From assembly GCA_013407085.1 (NCBI GenBank), contig JACCGJ010004943.1:103928-167927 (forward strand): a DNA stretch of 64,000 nucleotides. The letters run 5' to 3'. This document shows, piece by piece, positions 35,714-49,075 of this stretch; position 1 is the first letter of the stretch; each line of letters opens with the position of its first letter. The position numbers were made by a program, and so were the translations under genes. A model generated the notes under the pieces. That model was given only the letters and a program-made list of their open reading frames with translations. It was not told where the DNA came from and ran no database searches. This DNA is from Atriophallophorus winterbourni. Lineage: Eukaryota > Platyhelminthes > Trematoda > Plagiorchiida > Microphallidae.

Positions 35714-38700
35714 TGATTCAAACATCGTCCATCTCAGATTTGTTCAAAACGTTTGTAATTTGTGAACTGGAATATTATTCATTGTCAGCGCTGATTGCTT
35801 CAAACATTGTCGATCTCAAATTGGTCCAAATCGTTTGTAGTTTTTGGAATAAAATATTAGGCATTGTCAGCTGTGATTCATTCAAATGTTGTCGATCTCA
35901 GATTCCTCCAAAACGTTAGGAGTTCTGAGAGTAATATATGAGACATTGTCAGCTCTTATTTGTTCGAACATTGTCGATTTGGATTGAATCGGAACGTGAT
36001 AGTTTTTTAATTGGAATACTAAGCATTGTCAGCTCTGATTGGTTCAAACATTGTCGATCTCAGATTAATTCGAAACGTTTTTAATTTTTCGACTGAAATA
36101 ATAAGCATTGTCAGCTCTGATTAGATCAAAATTTTATAGATCTCAGATTTGTTTAAAACGTTTGTAGTTTTTTGGACTAAATTATTAGGCATTGTCAGCT
36201 GTGATTGGTTTGACCTTCGTCGCTCTCAGATTGTTTCGGAACCATTGTAATTTATGAACTGAAATATTGAGCATTTTCTGATATTATTGGTTCAAATATC
36301 GTCCACCTCAGATTCGTTCACAATGTTTGTAATTTTTGAACTGAAATTTTAATCATTGTCAGCTCTGATTAATTCAAATTTTGTCGATCTCAGATTCCTC
36401 TAAAACGTTTGGAGTTCTGAGAGTAAAATATGAGGCATTGTCAGCTCTGATTTGTTCGAACATTGTCGATCAAGGATTGAATTAAAACGTGAACGTTTCT
36501 ATTTTGAAATATTAAGCATCGTCAGCTCTGATTGGTTTGAACATTGTCGATCTCAGATTTGTTTAAATTGTTTGTAGTTTTTAGATCGAAATATTGAGCA
36601 TTGCCAGCTCTGATTGGTTCAAACATCGTTTATATCAGATTAGTTCAGAACGTTTGTAATTTGTGAACTGGAATATTAGTCATTGTCTGCTCTGAGTGCT
36701 TCAAACATTGTCGATCTGAAATTGGTTCAAATCGTTTGTAGTTTTTGGAATAAAATGAAAGTCGTTGTCAGCTCTGATTGGTTCAAATTCTGTCGATCTC
36801 AGATTCCTCCAAAACGTTAGGAGTTCTGGAAGTAAAATATAAGGCATTGTCAGCTTTGATTTGTTCGAACATTATCGATCGCGGATTGATTCAAAACGTG
36901 ATAGTTTTAGATTGAAATATTAAGCATTGTCAGCTCTGATTGGTTCAAACATTGTCGATCTCAGATAAGTTCAGAACGTTTTAATTCCTAAACTGAAATA
37001 TTGAGCATTGCAGCTCTGATTAGATCAAATATTGTCGATCTCAGATTGGTTCAAGACCTTTGTAGTTTTTGAACTGAAATGATAAGCATTGTCAGATCTG
37101 ATTGGTTTTGAACATTGTGGATCTCGAATTAGTTCAAAACGTTTGGTAGTTTTTAGATCGCGATATTGAGCATTGTCAGCACTGCTTTGCTTCAAACATT
37201 GTCGATCTCAAATTGGTTTCAAATCGTTTGTAGTTTCTAGAATGAAATATAAGGCATTGTCAGCTGTTATTTATTCAAATGTTGTCGATCTCAGATTCCT
37301 CCAAAACGTTTAGAGTTCTGAGACTAATATATGAGGCATTGTCAGCTCCTATTTGTTCGAACATTGTCGATTTGGATTGAATCAAAACGTGATAGTTTTT
37401 AGATTGAAATATTAAGCATTGTCAGCTCTGATTGGTTCAAACATTGTCGATCTCAGATTAGTTTCAGACGTTTTTATTTCTCGACTGAAATATTAAACAT
37501 CGTCGCTCTCAGATTGTTCAAAACCTTTGTAGGTTTTGGATTGAATAATTAGCATTGTCAGCTCTGATTGGTTACAAACTTGCGATCTCAGATTTGTTCA
37601 AATCGTTTGTAGTTTTTAGATCGAAATATTGAGCATTGCCAGCTGTGATTGGTTCAAACATCGTTCGTCTCAGATTTGTTCAAAACGTTTGTATTTTGTG
37701 AACTGGAATAATAATCATTGTCAGCTCTGATTAATTCAAATTTTGTCGATCTCAGATTCTTCCAAAACGTTCAGAGTTCTGAAAGTAAAATATAAGGCAT
37801 TGTCAGCTCTGAAATGTTCGAACGTTGTCGATTTCGGATTGATTCAAAACGTGATAGTTTTAGATTGATATATTAGGCATTCTCATAACTGCTTGCTTCA
37901 AACATTGTTGATCGCAAATTGTTTCAAATCGTTTGTAGTTTTTGGAATGAAATATTAGGCATTGTCAGCTCTGATTAGTTCAGATGATGTCGATCTCAGA
38001 TTCCTCCAAAACGTTTGGAGTTCTGAGAGTAAATTATAACGCATTGTCAGCTCTGATTTGTTCGAACATTGTGGATTTCGGATTGATTCAAAACGTGATA
38101 GTTTTTAGATTTAAATATTAAGCATTGTCAGCTCTGATTGGTTCAAATATTGTCGATCTCAGATTAGTTCAAAACCTTTTCAATTCCTAGACTGAAATAT
38201 TGAGCATTGTCAGCTCTGATTAGTTCAAATATTGTCGATTTCAGATTTGTTCAAAACGTTTGTAGTTCTTGGACTTAAATATTGAGCATCGTCAGCTCTG
38301 ATTGACTTAAACATCGTTGCTCTCTGACTGGTTCAAAACCTTTGTACTTTTCGGACTGAAATATTGAGCATTTTCTGATCTGATTGGTTTAAACATTGTC
38401 GATCTCAGATTTGTTCAAATCGTTCTTAGTTTTAAGATCGAAATATTGAGCATTGCTAGCTGTGATTGGTTCAAACATCGTTCGTCTCAGATTCGTTCAA
38501 AACGTTTGTAATTTGTGAACTGGAATATTATTCATTGTCAGCGCTGATTGCTTCAAACATTGTCGATCTCAAATTGGTCCAAATCGTTTGTAGTTTCTGG
38601 AATAAAATATTAGGCATTGTCAGCTGTGATTCATTCAAATGTTGTCGATCTCAGATTCCTTCAAAACGTTTGGAGTTCTGAGAGTAATATATGAGACATT

Positions 38701-40370
38701 GTCAGCTCTTATTTGTTCGAACATTGTCGATTTGAATTGAATCGAAACGTGATAGTTTTTTAATTGGAATACTAAGCATTGTCAGCTCTGATTGGTTCAA
38801 ACATTGTCGATCTCAGATTAGTTCGAAACGTTTTTAATTTTTCGACTGAAATAATAAGCATTGTCAGCTCTGATTAGATCAAAATTTTACAGATCTCAGA
38901 TTTGTTTAAAACGTTTGTAGTTTTTTGGATTGAATTATTAGGCATTGTCAGCTGTGATTGGTTTGACCTTCGTCGCTTTCAGATTGTTACGGAACCATCG
39001 TAATTTATGGACTGAAATATTGAGCATTTTCTGATCTGATTGGTTCAAATATCGTCCACCTCAGATTCGTTCACAATGTTTGTAATTTTTGAACTGAAAT
39101 TTTAATCATTGTCAGCTCTGATTAATTCAAATTTTGTCGATCTCAGATTCCTCTAAAACGTTTGGAGTTCTGAGAGTAAAATATGAGGCATTGTCAGCTC
39201 TGATTTGTTCGACCATTGTCGATCTAGGATTGAATTAAAACGTGAACGTTTCTAGATTGAAATATTGAGCATCGTCAGCTCTAATTGGTTTGAACATTGT
39301 CGATCTCAGATTTGTTCAAATTGTTTGTAGTTTTGAGATCGAAATATTGAGCATTGCCAGCTCTGATTGGTTCAAACATCGTTTATATCAGATAAGTTCA
39401 GAACGTTTGTAATTTGTGAACTGGAATATTAGTCATTGTCTGCTCTGAGTGCTTCAAACATTGTCGATCTGAAATTAGTTCAAATCGTTTGTAGTTTTTG
39501 GAATAAAATGAAAGTCGTTGTCAGCTCTGATTGGTTCAAATTCTGTCGATCTCAGATTCCTCCAAAACGTTAGGAGTTCTGGCAGTAAAATATAAGGCAT
39601 TGTCAGCTTTGATTTGTTCGAACATTATCGATCGCGGATTGATTCAAAACGTGATAGTTTTAAGATTGAAATATTAAGCATTGTCAGCTCTGATTGGTTC
39701 AAACATTGTCGATCTCAGATAAGTTCAGAACGTTTTTAATTCCTAAACTGAAATATTGAGCATTGCCAGCTCTGATTAGATCAAATATTGTCGATCTCAG
39801 ATTGGTTCAAGACCTTTGTAGTTTTTGAACTGAAATGATAAGCATTGTCAGATCTGATTGGTTTTGAACATTGTGGATCTCGAATTAGTTCAAAACGTTG
39901 GTAGTTTTTAGATCGCGATATTGAGCATTGTCAGCACTGTTTGCTTTAAACATTGTCGATCTCAAATTGGTTCAAATCGTTTGTAGTTTCTAGAATGAAA
40001 TATAAGGCATTGTCAGCTGTTATTTATTCAAATGTTGTCGATCTCAGATTCCTCCAAAACGTTTAGAGTTGTGAGACTAATATATGAGGCATTGTCAGCT
40101 CCTATTTGTTCGAACATTGTCGATTTGGATTGAATCAAAACGTGATAGTTTTTAGATTGAAATATTAAGCATTGTCAGCTCTGATTGGTTCAAACATTGT
40201 CGATCTCAGATTAGTTCAGAACGTTTTTAATTTCTCGACTGAAATATTAAACATCGTCGCTCTCAGATTGGTTCAAAACCTTTGTAGGTTTTGGATTGAA
40301 ATAATTAGCATTGTCAGCTCTGATTGGTTACAAACATTGTCGATCTCAGATTTGTTCAAAACCTTTTCAT
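35714..40370. repeat. 2,753-bp tandem duplication inside the satellite
   Basis: Copy 1 (35714-38466) and copy 2 (38467 to about 40340) match at an offset of 2,753 bp, for example GATTAATTCAAATTTTGTCG at 36367 and 39120, a CGTGAACGTTTCTA monomer at 36487 and 39240, AAAATGAAAGTCGTTGTCAG at 36753 and 39506, and GATCGCGGATTGATTC at 36878 and 39631. The length is about 34 monomers. Copy 1 between about 36960 and 37600 differs from copy 2 mainly by one-base insertions and deletions. Confidence 0.82.
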
Positions 40371-40989
40371 TTCTAGACTGGAATATTATCATTGTCAGCT
40401 CTGATTAGATCAAATATTGTCGATTTCAGATTTGTTCAAAAGGTTTGTAGTTTTGGACTTAATATTGAGCATCGTCAGCTCTGATTGACTTAAACATCGT
40501 CGCTATCTGACTGGTTCAAAAACCTTTGTACTTTTCGGACTGAAATATGAGCATTTTCTGATCTGATGTTTAAACTTGTCGATCTCAGGTTTGTTCAAAT
40601 CGTTCTAGTATAAGATCGAAATATTGAGCATTGCTAGCTGTGATTGGTTCAAACATCGTTCGTCTCAGATTCGTTCAAAACGTTTGTAATTTGTGAACTG
40701 AAATATTAATCATTGTCTGCTCTGATTGCTTCAAACATTTGTCGATCTGAAATTGGTTCAAAACCTTTGTAGGTTTTGGATTGAAATAATTAGCATTGTC
40801 AGCTCTGATTGATTCAAATTCTGTCGATCTCAGATTCCTGCAAAACGTTAGGAGTTCTGGAAGGAAAATATAAGGCATTGTCAGCTTTGATTTGTTCGAA
40901 CATTATCGATCGCGGATTGATTCAAAACGTGATAGTTTTTAGATTGAAATATTAAGCATTGTCAGCTCTGATTGGTTCAAACATTGTCG

Positions 40990-41260
40990 ATCTCAGATTA
41001 GTTCAGAACGTTTCTAATTTCTCGACTGAAATATTAAACATCGTCGCTCTCAGATTGGTTTAAAACCTTTGTAGGTTTTGGATTGAAATAATTAGCATTG
41101 TCAGCTCTGATTGGTTACAAACATTGTCGATCTCAGATTAGTTCAGAACGTTTTTAATTTCTCGACTGAAATATTAAACATCGTCGCTCTCAGATTGGTT
41201 CAAAACCTTTGTAGGTTTTGGATTGAAATAATTAGCATTTTAAGCTCTGATTGGTTCAAA
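40990..41260. repeat. 142-bp tandem repeat built from a full and a 60-bp shortened monomer
   Basis: GTTCAGAACGTTT(C/T)TAATTTC followed by TCGACTGAAATATTAAACATC starts at 41001 and again at 41143. The junction TATTAAACATCGTCGCTCTC fuses the end of one monomer to the middle of the next with about 22 bp lost. The same junction is seen near 37489 and 40247. Confidence 0.75.
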
Positions 41261-42216
41261 TATTGTCGATCTCAGATTGATTCAAAACCTTTTCAATTTC
41301 TAGACTGGAATATTAGGCATTGTCAGCTCTGATTAGATCAAATATTGTCGATTTCAGATTTGTTCAAAATGTTTGTAGTTTTTGGACTTAAATATTGAGC
41401 ATTGTCAGCTCTGATTGACTTAAACATCGTCGCTATCTGACTGGTTCAAAACCTTTGTACTTTTCGGACTGAAATATTGAGCATTTTCTGATCTGATTGG
41501 TTTAAACATTGTCGATCTCAGATTTGTTCAAATCGTTCTTAGTTTTTAGATCGAAATATTGAGCATTGCTAGCTGTGATTGGTTCAAACATCGTTCGTCT
41601 CAGATTCGTTCAAAATGTTTGTAATTTGTGAACTGAAATATTAAGCATTGTCTGCTCTGATTGCTTCGAACATTGTCGATCTGAAATTGGTTCAAATCGT
41701 TTGTAGTTTTTGAAATGAAATATCAGGCGTTGTCAGCTCTGATCAATTCAACTTTTGTCGATCCCAGATTCCTTTAAAACGTTCGAAGTTCTAAGAGTAA
41801 AATATAAGGCATTGTGAGGTCTGATTTGTTCGAACATTGTCGATCTCGGATTGATTCAAAACGTGTTAGTTTTTAGATTAAAAGATTAAGCATTGTCATC
41901 TCTGATTGGTTCAAACGTTGTCCATCTCAGATTAGTTCAAAACGTTTTTAATTCCTGGACTGAATTATTAGGCATTGTCAGCTCTGATTAGATCAAATAT
42001 TGTCGATCTCAGTTTGGTTCAAAACCTTCGTAGGTTTTGGATTGAAATAATTAGCATTGTCAGCTCTGAGTGGTTTTGAACATTGTCGATCTCAGATTTG
42101 TTCAAATAGTTTGTAGTTTTTAGATCGGGATATTGAGCATTGCCAGCTGTGATTGGTTCAAACATCGTTCGTCTCAGATTCGTTCAAAACGTTTGTAATT
42201 TGTGAACTGAAATATT

Positions 42217-43524
42217 TATCTATGTCTGCTCTGATTGCTTCAAACATTGTCGATCTGAAATTGGTTCAAATAGCTTGTAGTTTTTGGAATAAAATATTAG
42301 GCGTTGTCAGCTCTGATTAATTCAAATTTTGTCGATCTCAGATACCTCCAAAACGTTTCGAATTCTGAGAGTAAAATATAGGGCATTGTCAGCTCTGATT
42401 TGTTCGAACATTGTCGATTTGGATTCGATCAAAACGTGATAGTTTTTAGATTGAAATATTAAACATTGTCAGCTCTGATTGGTTCAAACATTGTCGATCT
42501 CAGATTAGTTCAAAACGTTTTCAATTTCTCGACTGAAATAATAAACATTGTCAGCTCTGATCAGATCAAAATTTTGTCGATCTCAGATTTGTTCAAAACG
42601 TTTGTAGTTTTGGACTGAATTATTAGGCATTGTCAGCTGTGATTGGTTTAAACATCGTCGCTCGCAGATTGTTTCGAAACCATTGTACTTATTGGACTTA
42701 AATATTGAGCATTGTCTGATCTGATTGGTTTAAACATTGTCGATCTCAGATTTGTTCAAATCGTTTGTAGTTTTTAGATCGAAATATTGAGCATTGCTAG
42801 CTGTGATTGGTTCAAACATCGTTCGTCTCAGATTCGTTCAGAACGTTTGTAATTTGTGAACTGAATTATTTATCTATGTCTGCTCTGATTGCTTCAAACA
42901 TTGTCGATCTGAAATTTGTTTAAATCGCTTGTAGTTTCTGGAATAAAATATTAGGCGTTGTCAGCTCTGTTTAATTCAAATTTTGTCGATCTCAGATTCC
43001 TCCAAAACGTTTGGAGTTCTGATAGTAAAATATAGGGCATTGTCAGCTCTGATTTGTTCGAACATTGTCGATTTGGATTCGATCAAAACGTGATAGTTTT
43101 TAGATTGAAATATTAAACATTGTCAGCTCTGTTTGGTTCAAACATTGTCGATCTCAGATTAGTTCGAAACGTTTTCAATTTCTCGACTAGAATAATAAAC
43201 ATTGTCAGCTCCGATTAGATCAAAATTTTGTCGATCTCAGATTTGTTCAAAACGTTTGTAGTTTTGGACTGAATTATTGGGCATTGTCAGCTGTGATTGG
43301 TTTAAACATCGTCGCTCGCAGATTGTTTCGAAACCATTGTACTTATTGGACTTAAATATTGAGCATTGTCTGATCTGATTGGTTAAAACATTGTCGATCT
43401 CAGATTTGTTCAAATCGTTTGTAGTTTTTAGATCGAAATATTGAGCATTGCTAGCTGTGATTGGTTCAAACATCGTCCATCTCAGTTTCGTTCAAAACGT
43501 TTGTAGTTTTTGAACTGAAATAAA
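42217..43524. repeat. 654-bp (eight-monomer) tandem duplication inside the satellite
   Basis: TATCTATGTCTGCTCTGATT at 42217 recurs at 42871, and AAACATTGTCAGCTC at 42541 recurs at 43195, both at an offset of 654 bp. Shared rare variants include CATCGTCGCTCGCAGATTG, CCATTGTACTTATTGGACTT and GATTTGGATTCGATC. The copies differ at only a few positions. Confidence 0.82.
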
Positions 43525-45229
43525 AATGTTTGTCTGCTCTGATTGCTTCAAACATTGTCGATCTGAAATTGGTTTAAATCGTTTGTAGTTTTTGGAATGC
43601 AATATTTAGCATTGTCAGCTCTGATTGGTTCAAACATTATCGAACTCAGATTGGTTTAAAACCTTTGTAGTTGTTCGACTGAAATATTGAGCATTGTCAG
43701 CTCTGATTAGATCAAATATTGTCGATCTCAGATTTGTTGAAAACGTTTGTAGTTTTTGGATTAAATTATTAGGCATTGTCAGCTGTAATTGGTTTGAACA
43801 TCGTCTCTCTCAGATTGTTTCAAAACCATTGTAGGTTTTGGACTGAAATATTGAGCATTTTCTGATCTGATTGGTTCAAATATCGTCCACCTCAGATTCG
43901 TTCACAACGTTCGTAATTTGTGAACTGAAATATTAATCATTGTCTGCTCTGATTGGTTCGAACATTGTCGATCTGAAATTGGTTTAAATCGTTTGTAGTT
44001 TCTGGAATGAAATATCAAGCATTTTCAGCTCTGATTAATTCAAACATCGTCGATCACAGATTGCTTCGAAACGTTTGTAGTAATGAGACTGAAATATCGA
44101 GCGTTCTATGCTCTGATTGGTACAAACTTTGTCGATCTCAGGTTGGTTCAAACGTTTGTTTTTTTTGGACTGAAATAGTGAACATTGTCAGCCCTGATTG
44201 GATGAAATATTGTCGATTTCAGATTTGTTCAAAACGTTTGTTTCGTTACTGAAATAATAAGCATTGTCAGCGCTGATTGGTTCATACATTGTCGCTCTCA
44301 GATTAATTCAAAACGCTTGTACTTTTCGTACTGAAATAATGAGCAGTGTCAATTCTGATTGGTTTTGAACATTTTGGATCTCATGTTGGTACAAAACGTT
44401 TGTAGTTTTTAAACTGAAATATTGAGCATTGTCAGCTCTGATTGGTTCCAACATCGTCCATCTCAGGTTTCTCCAGAACGTTTTTAATTTTTGGACTGAA
44501 ATATTCATCATTGTCAGCTCTGATTAGATTGAATAGTGTCGATCCCAGATTTGTTCAAAACGTTTGTACTTTTTGGTCTAAATTATTGGGCATGGTCAGA
44601 TATGATTGGTTTGAACATTTTCATCTCAGATTGTTTGGAAACGTTTGTAGTTTTTGAAATAAAATATTAGGCATTGTCAGCTCTGATTGGTTCAAACATT
44701 GTCGAGCTCAGATTGGTGTAAAACCTTTGTAGTTTTTGAACTGAGATATTAAGCATTGTGAGCTATGATTGCCTCAAACATTGTCGATCTGAAATTGTTT
44801 TCAATCCTTTGTAGTTCCTAGAATGTAATATCAAGCATTGTCAGCTCTGGTTAGTTCAAACGTTGACGATCTCAGATTGCTTCGAAACCCTTGTATTATT
44901 TGGACTGAAATATCGAGCCTTTTCTGCTCTGCTTGGATCAAACTTTGTCGATCTCAGATTTGTTAAAACGTGTTTAATTTTTTTGACTGAAATATTAAGC
45001 ATTCTCAGCTCTGATAAGAAACAATATTGTCGATCTCAGATTTGTTCAAAGCGTTTGTAGTTCTTGGACTAGAATATTAAGCATTGTCAGGTCTGATTGG
45101 TTTAAACATTGTCGATGTGAAATTACTTCGAAACGTTTGTATTTTTCGAACTGAAATATTGAGCCTTGTCTGCTCTGATTGGTTTAAACTTTGTCGATCT
45201 CAGATTGGTTCACAACTTTTCTAATTTTT

Positions 45230-48200
45230 TAGACTGGAATATTAAACCTTGTCAGCATTGAGTGTTCCAAACATTGTTGATTTCAAATTTGTTCAAAAGT
45301 TTGTGATTGTACTGAAATATCGAGCATTGTCAGCTCCGATTGGTTCATAGATTTTTGATTACAAATTGATTCGAAACGTTTGTACGTCTTGGACGAAAAT
45401 ATTGAGCATGGTCAGATATGATTGGTCTCATCATTGTCGATCCCAGATTGGTTCAAAACGTTTCTATTTTTCGGAATGAAATATAAGGCATTGTCAGCTC
45501 TGATTGGTTCAAACATTGTCGAACTCGGATTGGTTTAAAACCTTTGTAGTTTTTGGACTGAAAAATCGAGCATTGTCAGCTCTGATTGCTTCAAACATTG
45601 TTGATCCGAAATTGGTTTAAATCGTTCGTAGATTCTGGAATGAAATATTGAGCATTGTCAGCTCTGGTTGGTTCAAATATTGCCGATTCCAGATTGCTTC
45701 GAAACCCTTGTAGTATTTGGACTGAAATATCGAGCCTTGTCTGTTGTGATTGGTTCAATAATTGTCGATCTCAGGTTGGTGTAAAACGTTTGTAGTTTTT
45801 AGACTGAAATAATGACCATTGTCAGCCCTGATTGGATCGAATATTGTCGATTTCAGATTTGTTCAAAAAGTTTGTTTTTTTACTGAAATATTAAGCATTA
45901 TGAGCTCTGATTGGTTCAAACATCGTCCATCTCAGTTTCGTTCAAAACGTTTGTAGTTTTTGAACTGAAATATTAATCATTGTCTGCTCTGGTTGCTCCA
46001 AACATTGTCGATCTGAAATTGGTTTAAATCGTTTGTAGTTTTTGGAATGCAATATTCAGCATTGTCAGCTCTGATTGGTTCAAACATTATCGAACTCAGA
46101 TTGGTTTAAAACCTTTGTAGTTTTTCGACTGAAATATTGAGCATTGTCAGCTCTGATTAGATCAAATATTGTCGATCTCAGATTTGTTCAAAACCTTTGT
46201 AGTTTTTGGACTGAAATAATGAGCATTGTCATATCTGATTGGTTTTGAACATTGTGGATCATAGAATGGTTCAAAACGTTTGTAGTTTTCAGACTGAAAT
46301 ATTGAACATTGTTAGCTCTGATTGGTTCAAACATCGTCCATCTCAGTTTCGTTGAAAACGTTTATAGTTTTTGAACTGAAATATTATTCATTGTGTGCTC
46401 TTGTTGCTTCAAACATTGTCGATCTGAAATTGGTTTAAATCTTTTGTAGTTTTTTGAATGAAATATTAGGCATTGTCAGCTCTGATTAATTCAAACATAG
46501 TCGATCTCAGATTGCTTCGAAACGTTTGTAGTTTTCAGACTAAAATATCGAGCCTTGTCTGCTCAAATTGGTTTTAACATTGTCGATCTCAGGTTCATTT
46601 AAAACGTTTGTAGTTTTTAGACTGGAATAGTAAACATTGTCAGCCCTGATTGGATGAAATATTGTCGATTTCAGATTTGTTCAAGAAGTTTGTTTCGTTA
46701 CTGAAATATTGAGCATTGTCAGCGCCGATTGGTTCATACATTGTCGCTCTCAGATTAATTCAAAACGGTTTTACGTTTCGTACTGAAATACTGAGCATTG
46801 TCAGTTCTAATTGGTTTTGAACATTGTCTATCTCAGGTTGGACACAAAACGTTCTAGTTTTTAGGACTGAAATATTAAGCATTATGAGCTCTGATTGGTT
46901 CAAACATCGTCCATCTCAGTTTCGTTCAAAACGTTTGTAGTTTTTGGACTGAAATAATAATCATTGTCAGCTCTGATTGGTTTGAACATCGTCGCTTCAG
47001 AACCTTTGTAGTTTCCGGACGAAAATAATGAACATTGTCATATCTGATTACTTTCGAACATTGTGGATCTCAGATTGGTTCGATAGGTTTGTAGTTTTTG
47101 TACTGGAATATTGAGCATTGTCAGCTCTGATTGCTTCAAACATTGTCGATTTCAGATTTGTTCGAAAAGTTTGTTTTTACTGAAATATTAAGCATTGTCA
47201 GCTCCTTTTGGTCCATGCATTGTCGATTACAGATTGATTCAAAACGGTTGTACATTTTGGACTAAAATATTGAGCATGGTCAGATTTGATTGGTTTGAAC
47301 ATTTTTATCTCAGATTGGTTCGAAACGTTTGTAGTTTTGGGAATGAAATATTAGACATTGTGTGCTTTGATTGCTTCAAACATTGTCGATTTGAAATTGG
47401 TTTAAATCGTTTGGAGTTTCTGGAATGAAATATCAAGAATTGTCAGCTCTGGTTAGTTCAAACGTTGACGATCTCAGATTGCTTCGAAACCGTTTTATTA
47501 TTTGGACTGAAATATCGAGCCTTGTCTGCTCTGATTGGTTCAAACTTTGTCGATCTCAGATTTGTTTAAAACGTTTTAAATTCTTGGACTGAAATATTAA
47601 GCCGTGTCAGCTCTGATTAGATCGAATATTGTCGATCTCAGATTTGTTTGAAACGTTTGTAGTTTTTGGACTAAAATATTGAGCATTGGCAGCTCTGATT
47701 GGTTTAAACATCGTCGGTCTCAGATTGGTTCAAAACCTTCGTAGTTTTCGAACTGAAATAATGAGCATTGTCAGATCTGATTGGTTTCAAACATTGTGGA
47801 TCTTAGATTGGTTCAAAACGTTTGTAGTTCTCAGACAAAAATATTGGGCATTGTCAGCTCTGATTGGTTCAAACATCGTCCATCTCAGATTCGTTCAAAA
47901 CGTTAGTAGTTTCTGAACAGAAATTTTAATCATTGTCTGCTCTGATAGCTTCAAACATTGTCGATCTGAAATTGCTCAGAAACGTTTGTAGTTTTTGGAC
48001 TGAAATATCGAGCCCTGTCTGACCTCATTGGTTTAAACTTTGTCGATCTCAGGTTCGTCTAAAACGTTTCTAATTTTTAGACTGGAATATTAAACCTTGT
48101 CAGCCCTGAGTGTTTCAAACATTGTTGATTTCAGATTTGTTCGAAAAGTTTGTGATTGTATTGAAATATTGAGCATTGTCAGCTCCGATTGGATCATAGA

Positions 48201-49075
48201 TTGTCGATCTGAAATCGGTTTGAATCGTTAGTAGTTTCTGAACAGAAATTTTAATCATTGTCTGCTCTGATAGCTTCAAACATTGTCGATCTGAAATTGC
48301 TTCGAAACGTTTGTAGTTTTTGGACTGAAATATCGAGCCTTGTCTGCTCACATTGGTTTAAACTTTGTCGATTTCAAGTTGGTCTAAAACGTTCCTAATT
48401 TTTGGTCTGAAATATTAAACCTTGTCAGCCCTGAGTGTTTCAAACATTGTTGATTTCAGATTTGTTCGAAAAGCTTGTGATTGTACTGAAATATCGAGCA
48501 TTGTCAGCTCCGATAGGTTCATAGATTGCCGATATCAAATTGATTCGAAACGTTTGTACTTTTTAGACGAAAATATTGAGCATGGTCAGATATGATTGGT
48601 TTCATCATTGTCAATCCCAGATCGGTTCAAAACGTTTGTTGTTTTCGGAATGAAATATAAGGCATTGTCAGCTCTGATTGGTTCGAACATTGTCGAACTC
48701 GGATTGGTTTAAAACCTTTGTAGTTTTTGGACTGAAAAATCGAGCATTGTCAGCTCTGATTGCTTCAAACATTGTTGATCCGAAATTGGTTTAAATCGTT
48801 TGTAGAGTCTGGAATGAAATATTGAGCATTGTCAGCTCTGGTTGGTTCAAATATTGCAGATTTCAGATTGCTTCGAAACCCTTGTAGTATTTGGACTGAA
48901 ATATCGAGCCTCGTCTGCTGTGATTGGTTCAATCTTTGTCGATTTCAGGTTGGTTTGAAACGTTTGTAGTTTTCAGACTGAAATAATGACCGTTGTCAGC
49001 TTTAATTGAATCGAATATTGTCGAATTCAGATTTGCTCAAAAAGTTTGTTTTTTTACTGAAATATTAAGCATTAT
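45230..49075. repeat. Satellite zone with a 3,174-bp-offset duplicated block
   Basis: 45233-45900 and 48407-49075 match: ATTAAACCTTGTCAGC, a GTTTGTGATTGTACTGAAAT shortened monomer, TTGAGCATGGTCAGATATGA, TCATCATTGTC, GGAATGAAATATAAGGC (45473 and 48647), CTGAAAAATCGAGC, and CCCTTGTAGTATTTGG. Sequence between the two blocks is a different monomer mixture, and similar short blocks recur at 49700-50210. Other paired blocks exist, for example 43461-43760, 45911-46200 and 50640-50920 (CATCTCAGTTTCGTTCAAAA). Confidence 0.65.
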
